Made by a program: the position numbers and the translations under genes
From: JACCWM01 sp040393065
GTDB lineage: Bacteria; Myxococcota_A; Bradymonadia; Bradymonadales; Bradymonadaceae
Reading direction: 5' to 3'
Assembly: GCA_040393065.1 (NCBI GenBank)
Contig: JBEBUW010000009.1
Coordinates: forward strand, 8,283 to 72,282
DNA length: 64,000 bases
Shown here: piece by piece, positions 1-9,090 of the stretch
Layout: each line of letters begins with the position of its first letter
Numbering within the stretch: the stretch's first letter is position 1
The notes under the pieces: model-generated
Databases searched by the model: none
The model's input: the letters and a program-made list of their open reading frames with translations, nothing else
What the model was told of the DNA's origin: nothing

Positions 1-27
1 ACAGTCATTCAAATGTAAGGAGATGAT

Positions 28-951
28 GTGGCAATCACAGCAGATAAGATCTGGATGGACGGCAAGCTGGTGGACTTTGAGGATGCCAATATACACGTTC
101 TCTCCCATACGCTGCATTATGGTCTGGGCGCATTTGAGGGCATTCGCTGCTATAAGCGAGCCGATGGGCGCTCCGCGATTTTCCGACTTCGCGAACATAT
201 CAAACGCCTCTTTGAGAGTTGTCATATTTGTCTGATCGATGTGCCGTATACACAGGCGGAAATCGAGCAGGCATGTATCGACACAGTTCGTGAAAACGGA
301 TTTGAGAGCTGCTACTTGCGGCCGATCGTGTTTCTAGGGCATGGCGAAATGGGACTGGGGGCGATGAGCAACCAGGTTCGCGTCGCGGTGATTGCCTGGA
401 ACTGGGAGTCGTATCTGGGCGAAGAAGGCGTACGCAACGGGATTCGCGCGAAGGTTTCAAGCTTCAATCGCCACAGTGTAAATTCCGCGATGGTGAAAGG
501 AAAAATCACCGGGCAGTACGTGAACAGCGTACTTGCCAAGCGTGAAGCGATGGCCATGGGCTACAAAGAAGCGATTATGCTCGACAGCGAGGGCTACGTT
601 TCGGAGTGCTCCGGCGAGAACATTTTTGTGGTCAAAGACGGCGAAATTATTACCACGCCTCAGGGAAGCTCAATTCTCGGCGGCATTACTCGCCATACGC
701 TGATTACGCTGGCTGAAGAGCGTGGCTACAAGATTACGGAAGCACGTTTTACGCGTGATATTGTGTACTGCGCTGACGAAGTTTTCATGACCGGAACAGC
801 TGCAGAAGTTACGCCTGTGCGCGAAGTTGATGATCGAAAAATCGGAACGGGCGCTCCTGGTCCGATTACGATCGATCTGCAAAACGCGTATTTCGATCAA
901 GTTCGCGGCAGTGCTGACAATCATCCGGAATGGTTGGCATACATTCAGTAA
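28..951 (+). CDS. ilvE: Branched-chain amino acid aminotransferase
   Basis: PLP-dependent class IV transaminase (307 aa) that interconverts Val, Leu and Ile with their 2-oxo acids, using glutamate/2-oxoglutarate, in the cytoplasm. The fold-IV signature is complete: the Schiff-base lysine is K159 in GKITGQY, followed by the SECSGENIF loop (about 193-201) and the C-terminal FMTGTAAEVTPV phosphate-binding segment. Length and residue numbering match the E. coli enzyme. The start is GTG at 28, chosen because TAAGGAG lies at 16-22 with 5 nt spacing; the ATG at 23 is in another frame. It stands alone, with a 245-nt gap before the aldolase gene. D-amino acid transaminases share the fold, but the overall sequence is that of IlvE. 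Confidence 0.95.
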   Translation: MAITADKIWMDGKLVDFEDANIHVLSHTLHYGLGAFEGIRCYKRADGRSAIFRLREHIKRLFESCHICLIDVPYTQAEIEQACIDTVRENGFESCYLRPIVFLGHGEMGLGAMSNQVRVAVIAWNWESYLGEEGVRNGIRAKVSSFNRHSVNSAMVKGKITGQYVNSVLAKREAMAMGYKEAIMLDSEGYVSECSGENIFVVKDGEIITTPQGSSILGGITRHTLITLAEERGYKITEARFTRDIVYCADEVFMTGTAAEVTPVREVDDRKIGTGAPGPITIDLQNAYFDQVRGSADNHPEWLAYIQ

Positions 952-1195
952 CTGCTTTTGCGGGGGGAGCCATCTTGTTCGCGTCCGTAGCGAAGTTTCG
1001 AGAATCTTATAATTTTTTTATTTCTCTTGCTTTGTTTTCTAGGCGTTTATGGTTCCTCGCCGCTTTACAAATTAGCACTGCAAAGATTTTCGCGTATCGA
1101 AGGGGCGTCCCTAGACCAGTGGAGTCAGCAACGATACGTGGTGTGCTACTAGCGAACTTAATCTGATTTCTGCCCAATGAATGGAGAGAATGCTG

Positions 1196-2275
1196 ATGAC
1201 CATGAATATGAATAAAATTGTAGAGCTTCTTGGTGAGGATGCTTCGTTGCTTGAGCACAAAGCCCAGGGCATCCCTAAAGAGCGGTTGCACCTGCCGGGC
1301 CCTGATTTTGTGGATCGGATTTACAGCCAGTCGGATCGTTCTCCGCGTGTACTGCGTAGCTTAGAGACGCTGTTCGGGCATGGTCGCCTGGCGCATACCG
1401 GGTATCTGTCGATTTTGCCGATCGATCAGGGCATTGAGCACACAGCGGGCGCGTCGTTTGCCAAGAATATCGATTATTTTGATCCGTCCAACGTTGTGGA
1501 GCTTGCGATCGAGGGTGGTTGTAACGCGGTGGCCTCGACGATGGGTGTGTTGGGGATGGTTGCGCGTAAGTACGCGCACAAAATTCCTTTTGTTGCCAAG
1601 CTCAACCACAACGAGTTGCTGACGTATCCGAATAAACATGACCAGATCATGTTTGGAACGGTCGAGCAGGCATTTGATATGGGCGCGGTCGCTGTGGGTG
1701 CCACGGTTTATTTTGGCTCGGAGCACTCGAACCGGCAGATAATCGAAATTTCAGAAGCATTTGCGCGTGCGCATGAGCTTGGAATGGCTACAATTTTGTG
1801 GTGTTATACGCGCAATGATGCCTTCAAATCGGGCGGCGTTGATTATCACAATGCGGCGGATCTGAGTGGGCAGGCCAATCATCTCGGCGTGTCGATTCAT
1901 GCGGATATTATCAAGCAGAAGCTGCCGGAAACGAACGGTGGTTTTCGGGCAATTAAAAACCCGGATGGGTCGACCTACGGGCGCACGGACGACAAAGTTT
2001 ATAGCGAACTTGCTCAGGACAATCCGATTGAACTGACGCGCTATCAGCTTGCCAACTGCTATATGGGACGTTGTGGACTGATTAATAGTGGCGGCGCTTC
2101 GGCTGGTGTAAGCGATTTGAAAGAGGCGGTATTGACGGCCGTGGTTAACAAACGTGCCGGCGGAACAGGCCTGATTCTTGGGCGCAAGGCATTCCAGCGT
2201 CCACGCAAAGAAGGCATTGAGATTCTTCATGCAGTACAGGATGTATATTTGAACCCCGAAGTTACCATCGCTTGA
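1196..2275 (+). CDS. fbaB: Class I fructose-bisphosphate aldolase (FbaB/DhnA type)
   Basis: Cleaves fructose-1,6-bisphosphate to DHAP and glyceraldehyde-3-phosphate through a Schiff base, without metal. The DhnA-type landmarks are present: LSILPIDQGIEH near residue 70, VAKLNHNELL, the GATVYFGSEHS strand and a C-terminal INSGGAS phosphate loop. The product is about 359 aa, close to E. coli FbaB (350 aa). The frame opens at ATG 1181, but GGAGAGA at 1183-1189 places the ribosome on ATG 1196, so 1196 is preferred. It lies between ilvE and a lipoprotein gene with its own gaps, so it is probably monocistronic. Glycolytic or gluconeogenic use cannot be told from sequence. Confidence 0.93.
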   Translation: MTMNMNKIVELLGEDASLLEHKAQGIPKERLHLPGPDFVDRIYSQSDRSPRVLRSLETLFGHGRLAHTGYLSILPIDQGIEHTAGASFAKNIDYFDPSNVVELAIEGGCNAVASTMGVLGMVARKYAHKIPFVAKLNHNELLTYPNKHDQIMFGTVEQAFDMGAVAVGATVYFGSEHSNRQIIEISEAFARAHELGMATILWCYTRNDAFKSGGVDYHNAADLSGQANHLGVSIHADIIKQKLPETNGGFRAIKNPDGSTYGRTDDKVYSELAQDNPIELTRYQLANCYMGRCGLINSGGASAGVSDLKEAVLTAVVNKRAGGTGLILGRKAFQRPRKEGIEILHAVQDVYLNPEVTIA

Positions 2276-2333
2276 TTATTGATTGATGCAAGCAATGCGC
2301 GCCGTGTGCATTGACCAGCCAGAGGAGTTTTGA

Positions 2334-3185
2334 ATGCAGTGGAAAAAGGTTGTTGGCGTTGGTCTGGTATTTGGTCTTGGATTGTCATCAGCGGCGTGTT
2401 CCACGAATTATATGGTCGACCGGGTGGTCGGCCGTAGCATGAGCCGTGCCACGGATCAGGTTGGAGATCGGATTGGCACGGCTCTTGGCGATGCGATTAC
2501 CGCGCATATGCTGTCAAAGATTGGGCCTGAGATGATCCGGGTCTATTCGCTGAGTTTGTTTCAGCTTCTTTTTTATCAGGGCGGATATTCCTTCCAGTTT
2601 TCTGGCTATCAACCTGGCGAGTATACCCGCTGGGATGCACAGGGACTTGCGCAGGGCGACTGGTTCGAGAAAGCATTGCTCAAGCGCGAAGACGATGGCG
2701 GCGAGTGGTGGCGCGTTGAATCGCGTGGAACGGATGATGATGGCAAGCCGGTCGAGCTGATTCTCGAAGCACTTTTTAGTCCGGAACAGGAAGATGGAAC
2801 GCGTCGGATTTTGCGGATGCGTGCAAAATATCCAAATCAGCAAGAAGCTCAAGAAGTGCCCATCAGCGAACAGGATGGAAGTTGGGCGGTTCAGACGACC
2901 TACACACTGACGAAAGAAAGTGTGGAAGGCATGAAGATTGGCGCGGAAGCGGTCAAGACGCCGGCTGGCACATTTGAAACAGATCGTTTGCGCACAAGTC
3001 AGGTAGCTACTGCGAACGCATTGAACTGGTGGGTTACCCAGAGTGATGTTCCAGGACGTGTGGTTCAGTACAGCCAGGAGCATGCCGAAGACGATAGTTC
3101 GGATTCCAAACCAGAAGTAGTGTATAAGGTAACTTTGATAAAGTACGGCAATGATGCAACCGCTTCTAAGTTAGGGGTTTTTTAA
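2334..3185 (+). CDS. Lipoprotein of unknown function
   Basis: The 283-aa product begins with a short basic n-region, a hydrophobic core and the lipobox SSAAC, giving a lipidated Cys22. The mature part begins with a polar amphipathic stretch (VDRVVGRSMSRATDQVGDRIG) and then a mixed alpha/beta domain rich in W, Y and charged residues; no catalytic motif is evident. The start follows AGAGGAG at 2321-2327. The gene is 48 nt upstream of the universal stress protein start, so the two may be co-transcribed. No family was recognised; the function is unknown. Envelope location is inferred from the signal peptide only. Confidence 0.8.
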   Translation: MQWKKVVGVGLVFGLGLSSAACSTNYMVDRVVGRSMSRATDQVGDRIGTALGDAITAHMLSKIGPEMIRVYSLSLFQLLFYQGGYSFQFSGYQPGEYTRWDAQGLAQGDWFEKALLKREDDGGEWWRVESRGTDDDGKPVELILEALFSPEQEDGTRRILRMRAKYPNQQEAQEVPISEQDGSWAVQTTYTLTKESVEGMKIGAEAVKTPAGTFETDRLRTSQVATANALNWWVTQSDVPGRVVQYSQEHAEDDSSDSKPEVVYKVTLIKYGNDATASKLGVF

Positions 3186-3233
3186 TACTGCTTGATGGCA
3201 AATGTCTTACGCAAGCTTTTTGGGAGTGAACCA

Positions 3234-4127
3234 ATGTCTGTTTTAGTGCTGAATGATTTTTCTGAGCATTCGATTGCGGCTTTGCATATGGCAGCGGACG
3301 TGGCGAATCGTGCGTCTTCGGAGCTCGTTGTGATGCATGTGGTGGATATTTCGACGGGCGACAATTCCTGGCGAATTCTTGTGGAAGCTCCGGACGAAAT
3401 TGAACGGACGGCAATTCAGCAGGCACGCGTAGAACTGGAGGCTCTTGTTCAGGCAGAAATTCCGGCAGAAAATCGGCCGAAACGTGTGCGTTTTGTCGTC
3501 GAGCTGGGCAATCCCATCGATAAGATCATGATGCAGATCCAGGCATTGGAGCCACGGATGGTTGTGGCTGGTATGCATGGCAAAAGTGGCGTGAAAGAAT
3601 TTCTGCTTGGAAGCATGGCGAATCGTCTGGTGCGACAGTGTGTGTTTCCGGTAGCGCTTGTACCGTCGGCACAGAAATCAACAGAAGTGAAGACGATTGT
3701 GGCGCCGGTTGATTTTTCGAAAGCAAGTCTGGGGAGTTTACAGTATGCGGCTGAGCTTGCGCGTGAGCGTGGCGCGGCATTGCAGATGGTGCATGCTTTT
3801 GTCATTCCGGAATTGTCAGGATTGCATACCTCGACGCGCGATGTGGCAGCACAGCTTCAACAAGTTGCTGCTGGCAAGCGTCAACAAATCCGGGAGTACA
3901 GCGCGGGAATTGATTTAGAAGGAATTGAGCACGCCATTACGATCATCCAGAATTCGCCACATCGTGCGATTGTAGATTTCGCACGGCGTGAGCGTGCTGA
4001 CCTGATTTGCATGGGAAGTCATGGACGTCGTGGTTGGGCACGGTTTTTTCTGGGAAATACGGCAGAACGAGTTTTGCGTGAAGCACCATGTACCGTCGTT
4101 ACGGTGTGTACTGAAGCTGAACCTTGA
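3234..4127 (+). CDS. Tandem-domain universal stress protein
   Basis: About 297 aa formed of two UspA domains. Domain 1 starts SVLVLNDFSEHS and ends GKSGVKEFLLGSMANRLV. Domain 2 starts KTIVAPVDFSKAS (about residue 156) and ends GSHGRRGWARFFLGNTAERVL. Both C-terminal halves keep a G-x2-G-x9-G-(S/N) nucleotide-binding loop, so ATP binding is plausible in each. The frame is open from TTG 3192 and ATG 3195, but GGGAG at 3222-3226 and the usual Usp N-terminus favour ATG 3234. Such proteins are usually stress-induced cytoplasmic proteins of unclear biochemical role. An imperfect inverted repeat (ATGCCGC...GCGGCAT, 4128-4168) follows the stop. Confidence 0.9.
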   Translation: MSVLVLNDFSEHSIAALHMAADVANRASSELVVMHVVDISTGDNSWRILVEAPDEIERTAIQQARVELEALVQAEIPAENRPKRVRFVVELGNPIDKIMMQIQALEPRMVVAGMHGKSGVKEFLLGSMANRLVRQCVFPVALVPSAQKSTEVKTIVAPVDFSKASLGSLQYAAELARERGAALQMVHAFVIPELSGLHTSTRDVAAQLQQVAAGKRQQIREYSAGIDLEGIEHAITIIQNSPHRAIVDFARRERADLICMGSHGRRGWARFFLGNTAERVLREAPCTVVTVCTEAEP

Positions 4128-4299
4128 ATGCCGCCGTCGCCTGTCTTGACGAGCTATGGGTGCGGCATTAAGGAACATTGTCGGAGAAAACTCTGAACTA
4201 TACAGAATAAATATTGCAGTCTCGCGCCGCAAATTTTCAGGTGTAAAAGCCTTATATCGGGCGCGTTTACGGAAACTTTTGTTTGGATTGAGAACAGCC

Positions 4300-5433
4300 A
4301 TGGCAAAGGGTACGAACAGTAAGAATCTCGACCAAGTCGAGGAGAACAACGGACGTGAAGAAACGCCGTTTACCCCCGGGCGCCACGAACTTCCTTACGA
4401 CCATCTTTTGTTTAAAGGAAAAACTGAGAAAGGTCTGGAAAAGAAAGTTTTGAAAGAGCTCGGCGCAGAAAAAATCCTTAAGATGTTTGAAGATATGGTG
4501 CGTCTGCGTCGGTTCGAGGAACAGGCTGGCCGTGCTTATCAGATGCGCAAAATCAAAGGTTTTTGCCATCTTTATATCGGACAGGAAGCTGTTGCTGTTG
4601 GGACAATGGCTGCTTTGACAGAGGCCGATTCGGTTGTCAGCCATTATCGTGAGCATGGTCATGCGCTGGCGCGTGGGATGACTTCCAACGAAGTCATGGC
4701 CGAGCTTTTTGGCAAGCGTGATGGCTGTGCCAAAGGTAAAGGCGGCTCGATGCATATTTTTGATGCTGAGCGTAATTTTTACGGTGGTTGGGGCATTGTC
4801 GGCGGACAGATTGCACTGGGCGCCGGTGTAGCTTTCGCACATAAGTATCGCAAAGAAGACGCAGTGTGCGTGTGCTATCTGGGTGATGGCGCCATCCACC
4901 AGGGAATCGTGCATGAATCGCTCAATATGGCGGCTTTGTGGGGCTTGCCGCTGATTACAATCATCGAGAATAATCGCTATGCCATGGGAACTTCGGTAGA
5001 GCGAATCAGTGCAGTAACGGACCTGACCCAAAAGGTCGTGGGTTATGACATGTACGCCGAAACGGTGGATGGTCAGGACGTGTTTGCGGTTTATAGCGCG
5101 GTGAAGGCTGCCGCTGAGCGCGCTAAGGAAGGTAAGCCGAGCTTCCTGGATATTCGGACGTATCGCTACCGCGGTCATTCCATGACAGATCCGGCAGATT
5201 ACCGCTCCAAGGAAGAAGTGGAGCAGGAACAGGATCTGCGGGATCCAATCGTGCGTTTGCGTAACTGGATTTTGAACAACAAAATTGCGACCCAGGAAGA
5301 GCTAAACGCCATCGATGATGCGATGGATGCCGAATGTAAAGCCAGTGTTGTGTTTGCCGACCAGTCTCCGATGCCTGATGTGAGCGAATTGACCACCGAC
5401 GTGTACGTCGAATGGCCTTTTGACATCGAATAA
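4300..5433 (+). CDS. pdhA: Pyruvate dehydrogenase E1 component, alpha subunit
   Basis: Thiamine-diphosphate-dependent alpha subunit that decarboxylates pyruvate and, with the beta subunit, reductively acetylates lipoyl-E2. The core resembles PdhA throughout: MVRLRRFEEQAGRAYQMRKI, HLYIGQEAVAVG, the HYREHGHALARG loop and the ThDP/Mg motif GDGAIHQG...ENN, then the phosphorylation-loop region YRYRGHSMTDPADYRSKEE. The frame is open from 4156, but the first 48 codons look unlike protein, so ATG 4300 is taken (377 aa); no strong ribosome site decides it. An N-terminal polar tail of about 60 residues precedes the conserved core. It is followed by pdhB and pdhC on the same strand, so an operon is expected; no dihydrolipoamide dehydrogenase gene is in the window. 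Confidence 0.92.
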   Translation: MAKGTNSKNLDQVEENNGREETPFTPGRHELPYDHLLFKGKTEKGLEKKVLKELGAEKILKMFEDMVRLRRFEEQAGRAYQMRKIKGFCHLYIGQEAVAVGTMAALTEADSVVSHYREHGHALARGMTSNEVMAELFGKRDGCAKGKGGSMHIFDAERNFYGGWGIVGGQIALGAGVAFAHKYRKEDAVCVCYLGDGAIHQGIVHESLNMAALWGLPLITIIENNRYAMGTSVERISAVTDLTQKVVGYDMYAETVDGQDVFAVYSAVKAAAERAKEGKPSFLDIRTYRYRGHSMTDPADYRSKEEVEQEQDLRDPIVRLRNWILNNKIATQEELNAIDDAMDAECKASVVFADQSPMPDVSELTTDVYVEWPFDIE

Positions 5434-5541
5434 TCCAAATGTAGCCTTTCAATCATCGGAAATGATCTCTGCGATGAATGTTTTTGTGAAAATATGCAGG
5501 TCGTTTTCGGGGATGTTGAACGCTCTTGAAGTGAGAAATTC

Positions 5542-6525
5542 ATGCGTGAAATAGCATATCGTGATGCCCTCAATGAAGCTCTGGCCGAAGAGATGGAGCG
5601 CGATGAGCGCGTCTTTTTGATCGGTGAAGAGGTTGCCGAATACAACGGTGCCTACAAGGTAAGCCGTGGGTTGCTCGATCGTTTTGGTGCACGTCGCGTC
5701 ATTGATACTCCGATTGTAGAAGCTGGTTTTGCCGGCATTGGAGTTGGTGCAGCCATGACGGGTCTGCGACCTGTGGTTGAGATGATGACCTTTAACTTCG
5801 CGATCCTGGCGCTGGATATGATCGTCAACCATGCTGCCAAAATGCGTTATATGTCGGGCGGTCAGCTTTCGTGTCCGATCGTCGTCCGGGGTGCTGGCGG
5901 CGCGGGTGGCTCTCTGGGAGCGCAGCACTCGCAATCGCTCGAAGCTCAGTATGCTCATATTCCCGGTCTGAAGGTGATGATGCCGGCCACGCCTTATGAT
6001 GCCAAGGGCATGCTGAAAGCGGCGATTCGTGATCCGGATCCGGTGATTTTTATTGAATCTGAAGTTCTCTACGGCTTTAAAGGTGAAGTTCCTGAAGAGG
6101 AATACATCATTGAGCTTGGCCAAGGGGACATCAAGCGCTCGGGAGCTGATTGCACCATCGTTACCTGGAGCCGTATGGTCCATTTCAGTCTGGAAGCAGC
6201 CGAAATCCTCGCCAAGGAAGGAATCGACGTAGAAGTTGTCGATCTGCGAACGATTCGGCCTTTCGATAAAGACATGATCCGGGAATCGGTGAAAAAGACG
6301 AATCGTGTTGTTGTGGTCGAAGAAGGCTGGCCCATGGCGTCGGTAGGTTCTGCGATCTCGGATTTTATATCACGTGATTTGTTTGACTGGCTCGATGCGC
6401 CTGTTGGACGCGTGCATCAGCGCGATGTTCCGATGCCTTATGCATACAATCTTGAGCCATTGTCCTTGCCGAGCGCGGAAGGCATTGCTGAGGCCGTTCG
6501 AGCTGCATGCTACCGAAATAAATAA
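5542..6525 (+). CDS. pdhB: Pyruvate dehydrogenase E1 component, beta subunit
   Basis: 327-aa transketolase-like beta subunit that pairs with PdhA to form the E1 active site. Seen are the N-terminal YRDALNEALAEEM helix, the GEEVAEYNGAYKVSRGL segment, TPIVEAGFAGIGVGAAMTGLRP and the glycine-rich GAGGAGGSLGAQHSQS loop where the active-site His sits. The C-terminal domain carries VDLRTIRPFD and VVVVEEGW. Length is normal for the family. It begins 108 nt after pdhA, with only a weak ribosome site (AAGTGAG, 5528-5534), and is followed 62 nt later by pdhC. The related 2-oxoisovalerate dehydrogenase beta subunit is the main alternative; the adjacent E2 supports PDH. Confidence 0.92.
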   Translation: MREIAYRDALNEALAEEMERDERVFLIGEEVAEYNGAYKVSRGLLDRFGARRVIDTPIVEAGFAGIGVGAAMTGLRPVVEMMTFNFAILALDMIVNHAAKMRYMSGGQLSCPIVVRGAGGAGGSLGAQHSQSLEAQYAHIPGLKVMMPATPYDAKGMLKAAIRDPDPVIFIESEVLYGFKGEVPEEEYIIELGQGDIKRSGADCTIVTWSRMVHFSLEAAEILAKEGIDVEVVDLRTIRPFDKDMIRESVKKTNRVVVVEEGWPMASVGSAISDFISRDLFDWLDAPVGRVHQRDVPMPYAYNLEPLSLPSAEGIAEAVRAACYRNK

Positions 6526-6587
6526 GCGAACAGACTTTTGGATAGATGCCCTGTTTGCTGATTACAGAATAAGAAAACGAGGATTCG

Positions 6588-7862
6588 ATGGCTGAAGTGA
6601 TGGAAATGTTGGCGTTGAGCCCAACAATGGAAGAAGGCACGCTGGTCGAGTGGCTCAAAAAAGAGGGCGACACGGTCGAAGAAGGCGAACTGCTGGCTGA
6701 AGTGGAAACCGATAAAGCGACAATGGAAATGGAGTCGTTTTTTGGTGGCACGATTCTGAAGCTCCTGGTCGAAGCCGGTGCGACGGTAAAGGTCGGCGAT
6801 CCGTTGGCGATTATCGGTAAGCCCGGAGAAGACATTTCTTCTCTGGTAGGTGGCGAGGCTGCAGCAGCGGCGCCGGCTGCTGAGGCGCCCAAAGCGGAAG
6901 CCGCTTCGGAACCAGCTCCCAAAGAGGCAGCCGCGGCTCCTGCAGCAAAAACTGTTGCGCAGGAAGCAGGCGACGGCAGACTGAAGGCCAGTCCGCTTGC
7001 ACGCCGGATGGCGGAGGATGCTGGCATTGCGCTGGAGAATATCACGGGTTCGGGTCCGCAAGGGCGTATTGTAAAGAGCGATGTTGAGCAGGCAATGGCC
7101 AGCCCGGCGCCGAGTGTTTCTGCTCAGCGTCCTGCTGCAGCAAGTAGTGAACTTGCGGCTGGCGATGTGAAGCGCAGCGAAATTGGCCTGACTCAGATGC
7201 GGAAAACGATTGCTCGCCGCCTGGCGCAGGTCTGGCAAAGCACGCCGCATTTCTTCTTGACGATGGACATCGACATGGGACCTGCCATGGCACAGCGCAA
7301 GCTTATCAATGAGCAAATCGCGGCGGCCGGTGGCGATTGGAAGGTTTCGGTCAATGATATGATCATCAAAGCCTGTGCCAATGCGCTGGCGAATTTCCCG
7401 CAGATGAATGTGGGTTATGAGAATGAGCAGCTGTTCCAGTTTGAAGAAGTGAATATCGGTGTTGCCGTCGCTATCGAGGACGGTCTGATTACGCCGACGA
7501 TTCGCAATGCTGATGCGAAGAGTCTTGGCGCGATTGCGCGTGAGGCGCGCGAGTTGGCTATTCGAGCTCGTGAGAAGAAGTTGCGTCCGGAAGAGTATTC
7601 AAGCCATACGTTCTCGATCAGCAATCTTGGAATGTACGATATCGATGAGTTCACCGCTGTGCTCAATGCGCCGGATGCGGGCATCCTTGCCTGTGGCGCT
7701 GTGAAGCAGGTTCCGGTCGTGAAAGACGGCGAATTGACGGTGGGAACACGGATGAAAATAACACTTTCGTGTGATCACCGTGCGGTTGACGGCGCCGTGG
7801 GCGCTTCGTTCCTGAAAGAAGTGCGCAGCCTGCTTGAAAACCCGATTTTGATGATGGTCTGA
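6588..7862 (+). CDS. pdhC: Dihydrolipoamide acetyltransferase (PDH E2)
   Basis: 424-aa E2 core. Domains in order: one lipoyl domain (1-78) with the lipoylated lysine K43 in ETDKATMEM; an Ala/Glu/Pro-rich linker (about 85-130); a peripheral-subunit-binding domain (KASPLARRMAEDAGI...GRIVKSDV, about 135-170); a second linker; and the catalytic CAT domain ending SCDHRAVDGAVGASFL, with the active-site His and Asp of HRxxxDG. Transfers acetyl from lipoyl-lysine to CoA. It closes the pdhABC set; its stop is 30 nt from the convergent lipoprotein gene. The single lipoyl domain and EMLALSPTMEEG start resemble the mitochondrial/alphaproteobacterial E2 type more than the E. coli three-lipoyl type. Confidence 0.93.
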   Translation: MAEVMEMLALSPTMEEGTLVEWLKKEGDTVEEGELLAEVETDKATMEMESFFGGTILKLLVEAGATVKVGDPLAIIGKPGEDISSLVGGEAAAAAPAAEAPKAEAASEPAPKEAAAAPAAKTVAQEAGDGRLKASPLARRMAEDAGIALENITGSGPQGRIVKSDVEQAMASPAPSVSAQRPAAASSELAAGDVKRSEIGLTQMRKTIARRLAQVWQSTPHFFLTMDIDMGPAMAQRKLINEQIAAAGGDWKVSVNDMIIKACANALANFPQMNVGYENEQLFQFEEVNIGVAVAIEDGLITPTIRNADAKSLGAIAREARELAIRAREKKLRPEEYSSHTFSISNLGMYDIDEFTAVLNAPDAGILACGAVKQVPVVKDGELTVGTRMKITLSCDHRAVDGAVGASFLKEVRSLLENPILMMV

Positions 7863-7871
7863 TGCTGTGAT

Positions 7872-7913
7872 GCCCCGGCGGCCTGTTGCTTTAGCGGCAG
7901 GTCGCCGGCGGGC
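7872..7913. terminator. Stem-loop at the pdhC / lipoprotein convergent junction
   Basis: GCCCCGGCGGCCTG at 7872-7885 pairs with CAGGTCGCCGGCGGGC at 7898-7913 with small bulges. The stem lies in the 30-nt gap and reaches into the last codons of the minus-strand gene. There is no T-run, so intrinsic termination is only a guess. Confidence 0.35.
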
Positions 7914-8487
7914 ATTCGCCTTCGATGCGGCTGTACATCGGCATATCTCTGGCCATATCCAGCGTCGCGTTGCACTGAGCGCGGGCAACTTCCCTGGCTT
8001 GCTCGGCATCGGGCGCCGTTCCCCAGCCACAAATCATATCTTGAGGGGCATTCTGACAGTCTGGCGTCGCGTGATCGAGCGGACAGATTTGCACGCATGA
8101 AAAACAGCCAGCCTGGCCTGAGTTGGAGGGAATTTCCGGTTCTGGGACGGGGGCAGGCTCAGGAATTTCAGGCTGTGCAATGGCTGCTATCGAGTTTTTT
8201 TCCTCGTCGGGTTCCGGGGGAGAAGACGTAGGTTCTGCTTCCTCGCCGATGATCCCTTGATGTGCGATAGGCGTGGCATCTGCCGGTAAGGAGATTACGG
8301 CAAAGGGGTCATGATCGACGGGTGGCGGTTTGCCGATCATTGAATCGGGCTCGGCGCTGGGAGGCGTACTGAAATTAAGAGCGCAACCAGGAGTGTAGCT
8401 GAGAAGCAAAACGGCCAGAATGCAGGGGAGAAGTCGAAATCCTGCCAGGAAGCGGCCGTGTAGAGTGCTGACAGGTAGATTATTCAC
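7891..8487 (-). CDS. Proline-rich, Cys-rich lipoprotein
   Basis: 198-aa predicted lipoprotein. A signal peptide with core PCILAVLLLSYTPGC gives lipidated Cys35; then comes a Pro/Glu-rich extended linker (about 40-120) and a compact C-terminal domain with about eight cysteines (GCFSCVQICPLDHATPDC...CPPATC). That pattern suggests a disulphide-bonded or metal-binding envelope domain, but no family is recognised. The start codon overlaps the end of the upstream GtrA-like gene by 8 nt, indicating translational coupling and a shared transcript from the 10.9-kb promoter. The function is unknown. Confidence 0.75.
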   Translation of the reverse strand: MNNLPVSTLHGRFLAGFRLLPCILAVLLLSYTPGCALNFSTPPSAEPDSMIGKPPPVDHDPFAVISLPADATPIAHQGIIGEEAEPTSSPPEPDEEKNSIAAIAQPEIPEPAPVPEPEIPSNSGQAGCFSCVQICPLDHATPDCQNAPQDMICGWGTAPDAEQAREVARAQCNATLDMARDMPMYSRIEGECPPATCR

Positions 8488-9022
8488 TATCGATGTCTCG
8501 AAATGCCCAGAGATGACTGGCGGCGAAATTCAGAAACATCGCGACGCCAATTCCGGTAATGACAGAAATACTAGGACTGAGGTTGATCTCGAATACGATC
8601 AACTCAATATGGGACCACAGAAGTCTGAAGCTGAGCCAGGCGACCGCCAGTTGAGCCAGACCGGCGGCAGAGGCGGTGACGTAATATTTGCCAAGTCGGA
8701 TGAGGGTATCGCGTCGGGTACCTTTTTGCCGATCACCCCAGGTCCACAGATCGTTGAGGATGAAATTTGTAAAAATACTGATGAGCAGGCCGGCAGCATT
8801 GGCCGTCGTAAAGCGCGGATCGCCGGAAAGCGCGGAGGGCAAGAGCAGCCGAAAGCAGAGTTCAAAAACGAGCAGATTGACCAGGACTCCCGAAGCGCCA
8901 ACGCTGGCGAATTTAAGCAAACGGGTGCGATTGGTGCGTAACCAGCCCAGAATTCCTGTCCGGGTGGATTCTGGTGGGGTTCTAAGAACTGCTTCGGTGC
9001 TGTTGGATGGGTTGGACTGCAT
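8480..9022 (-). CDS. GtrA-family membrane protein
   Basis: 180 aa with a polar N-terminal tail of about 35 residues and then four hydrophobic segments, at about 38-62, 78-98, 110-135 and 150-170. The sequence has the GtrA-like signatures LLKFASVGASGVLVNL, FTNFILNDLWTW and FLNFAASHLWAFR. GtrA proteins are inner-membrane proteins thought to flip undecaprenyl-linked sugars or otherwise serve cell-surface polysaccharide synthesis; the substrate here is unknown. No glycosyltransferase is adjacent. It lies 68 nt downstream of the GNAT gene and overlaps the following lipoprotein gene. Confidence 0.88.
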   Translation of the reverse strand: MQSNPSNSTEAVLRTPPESTRTGILGWLRTNRTRLLKFASVGASGVLVNLLVFELCFRLLLPSALSGDPRFTTANAAGLLISIFTNFILNDLWTWGDRQKGTRRDTLIRLGKYYVTASAAGLAQLAVAWLSFRLLWSHIELIVFEINLSPSISVITGIGVAMFLNFAASHLWAFRDIDSE

Positions 9023-9090
9023 GCGATAAATTTCCGGCCGGGAGGGAGGATTTCCACGATTTAATATGAAACTCGAGTGGAAGAAACGAG

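Noticed and set aside
4146..4174. TTGACG-17-TAAGGA as promoter of pdhA
   Set aside because: The -10 box is too weak and lies in an inverted repeat after usp; not strong enough to list.
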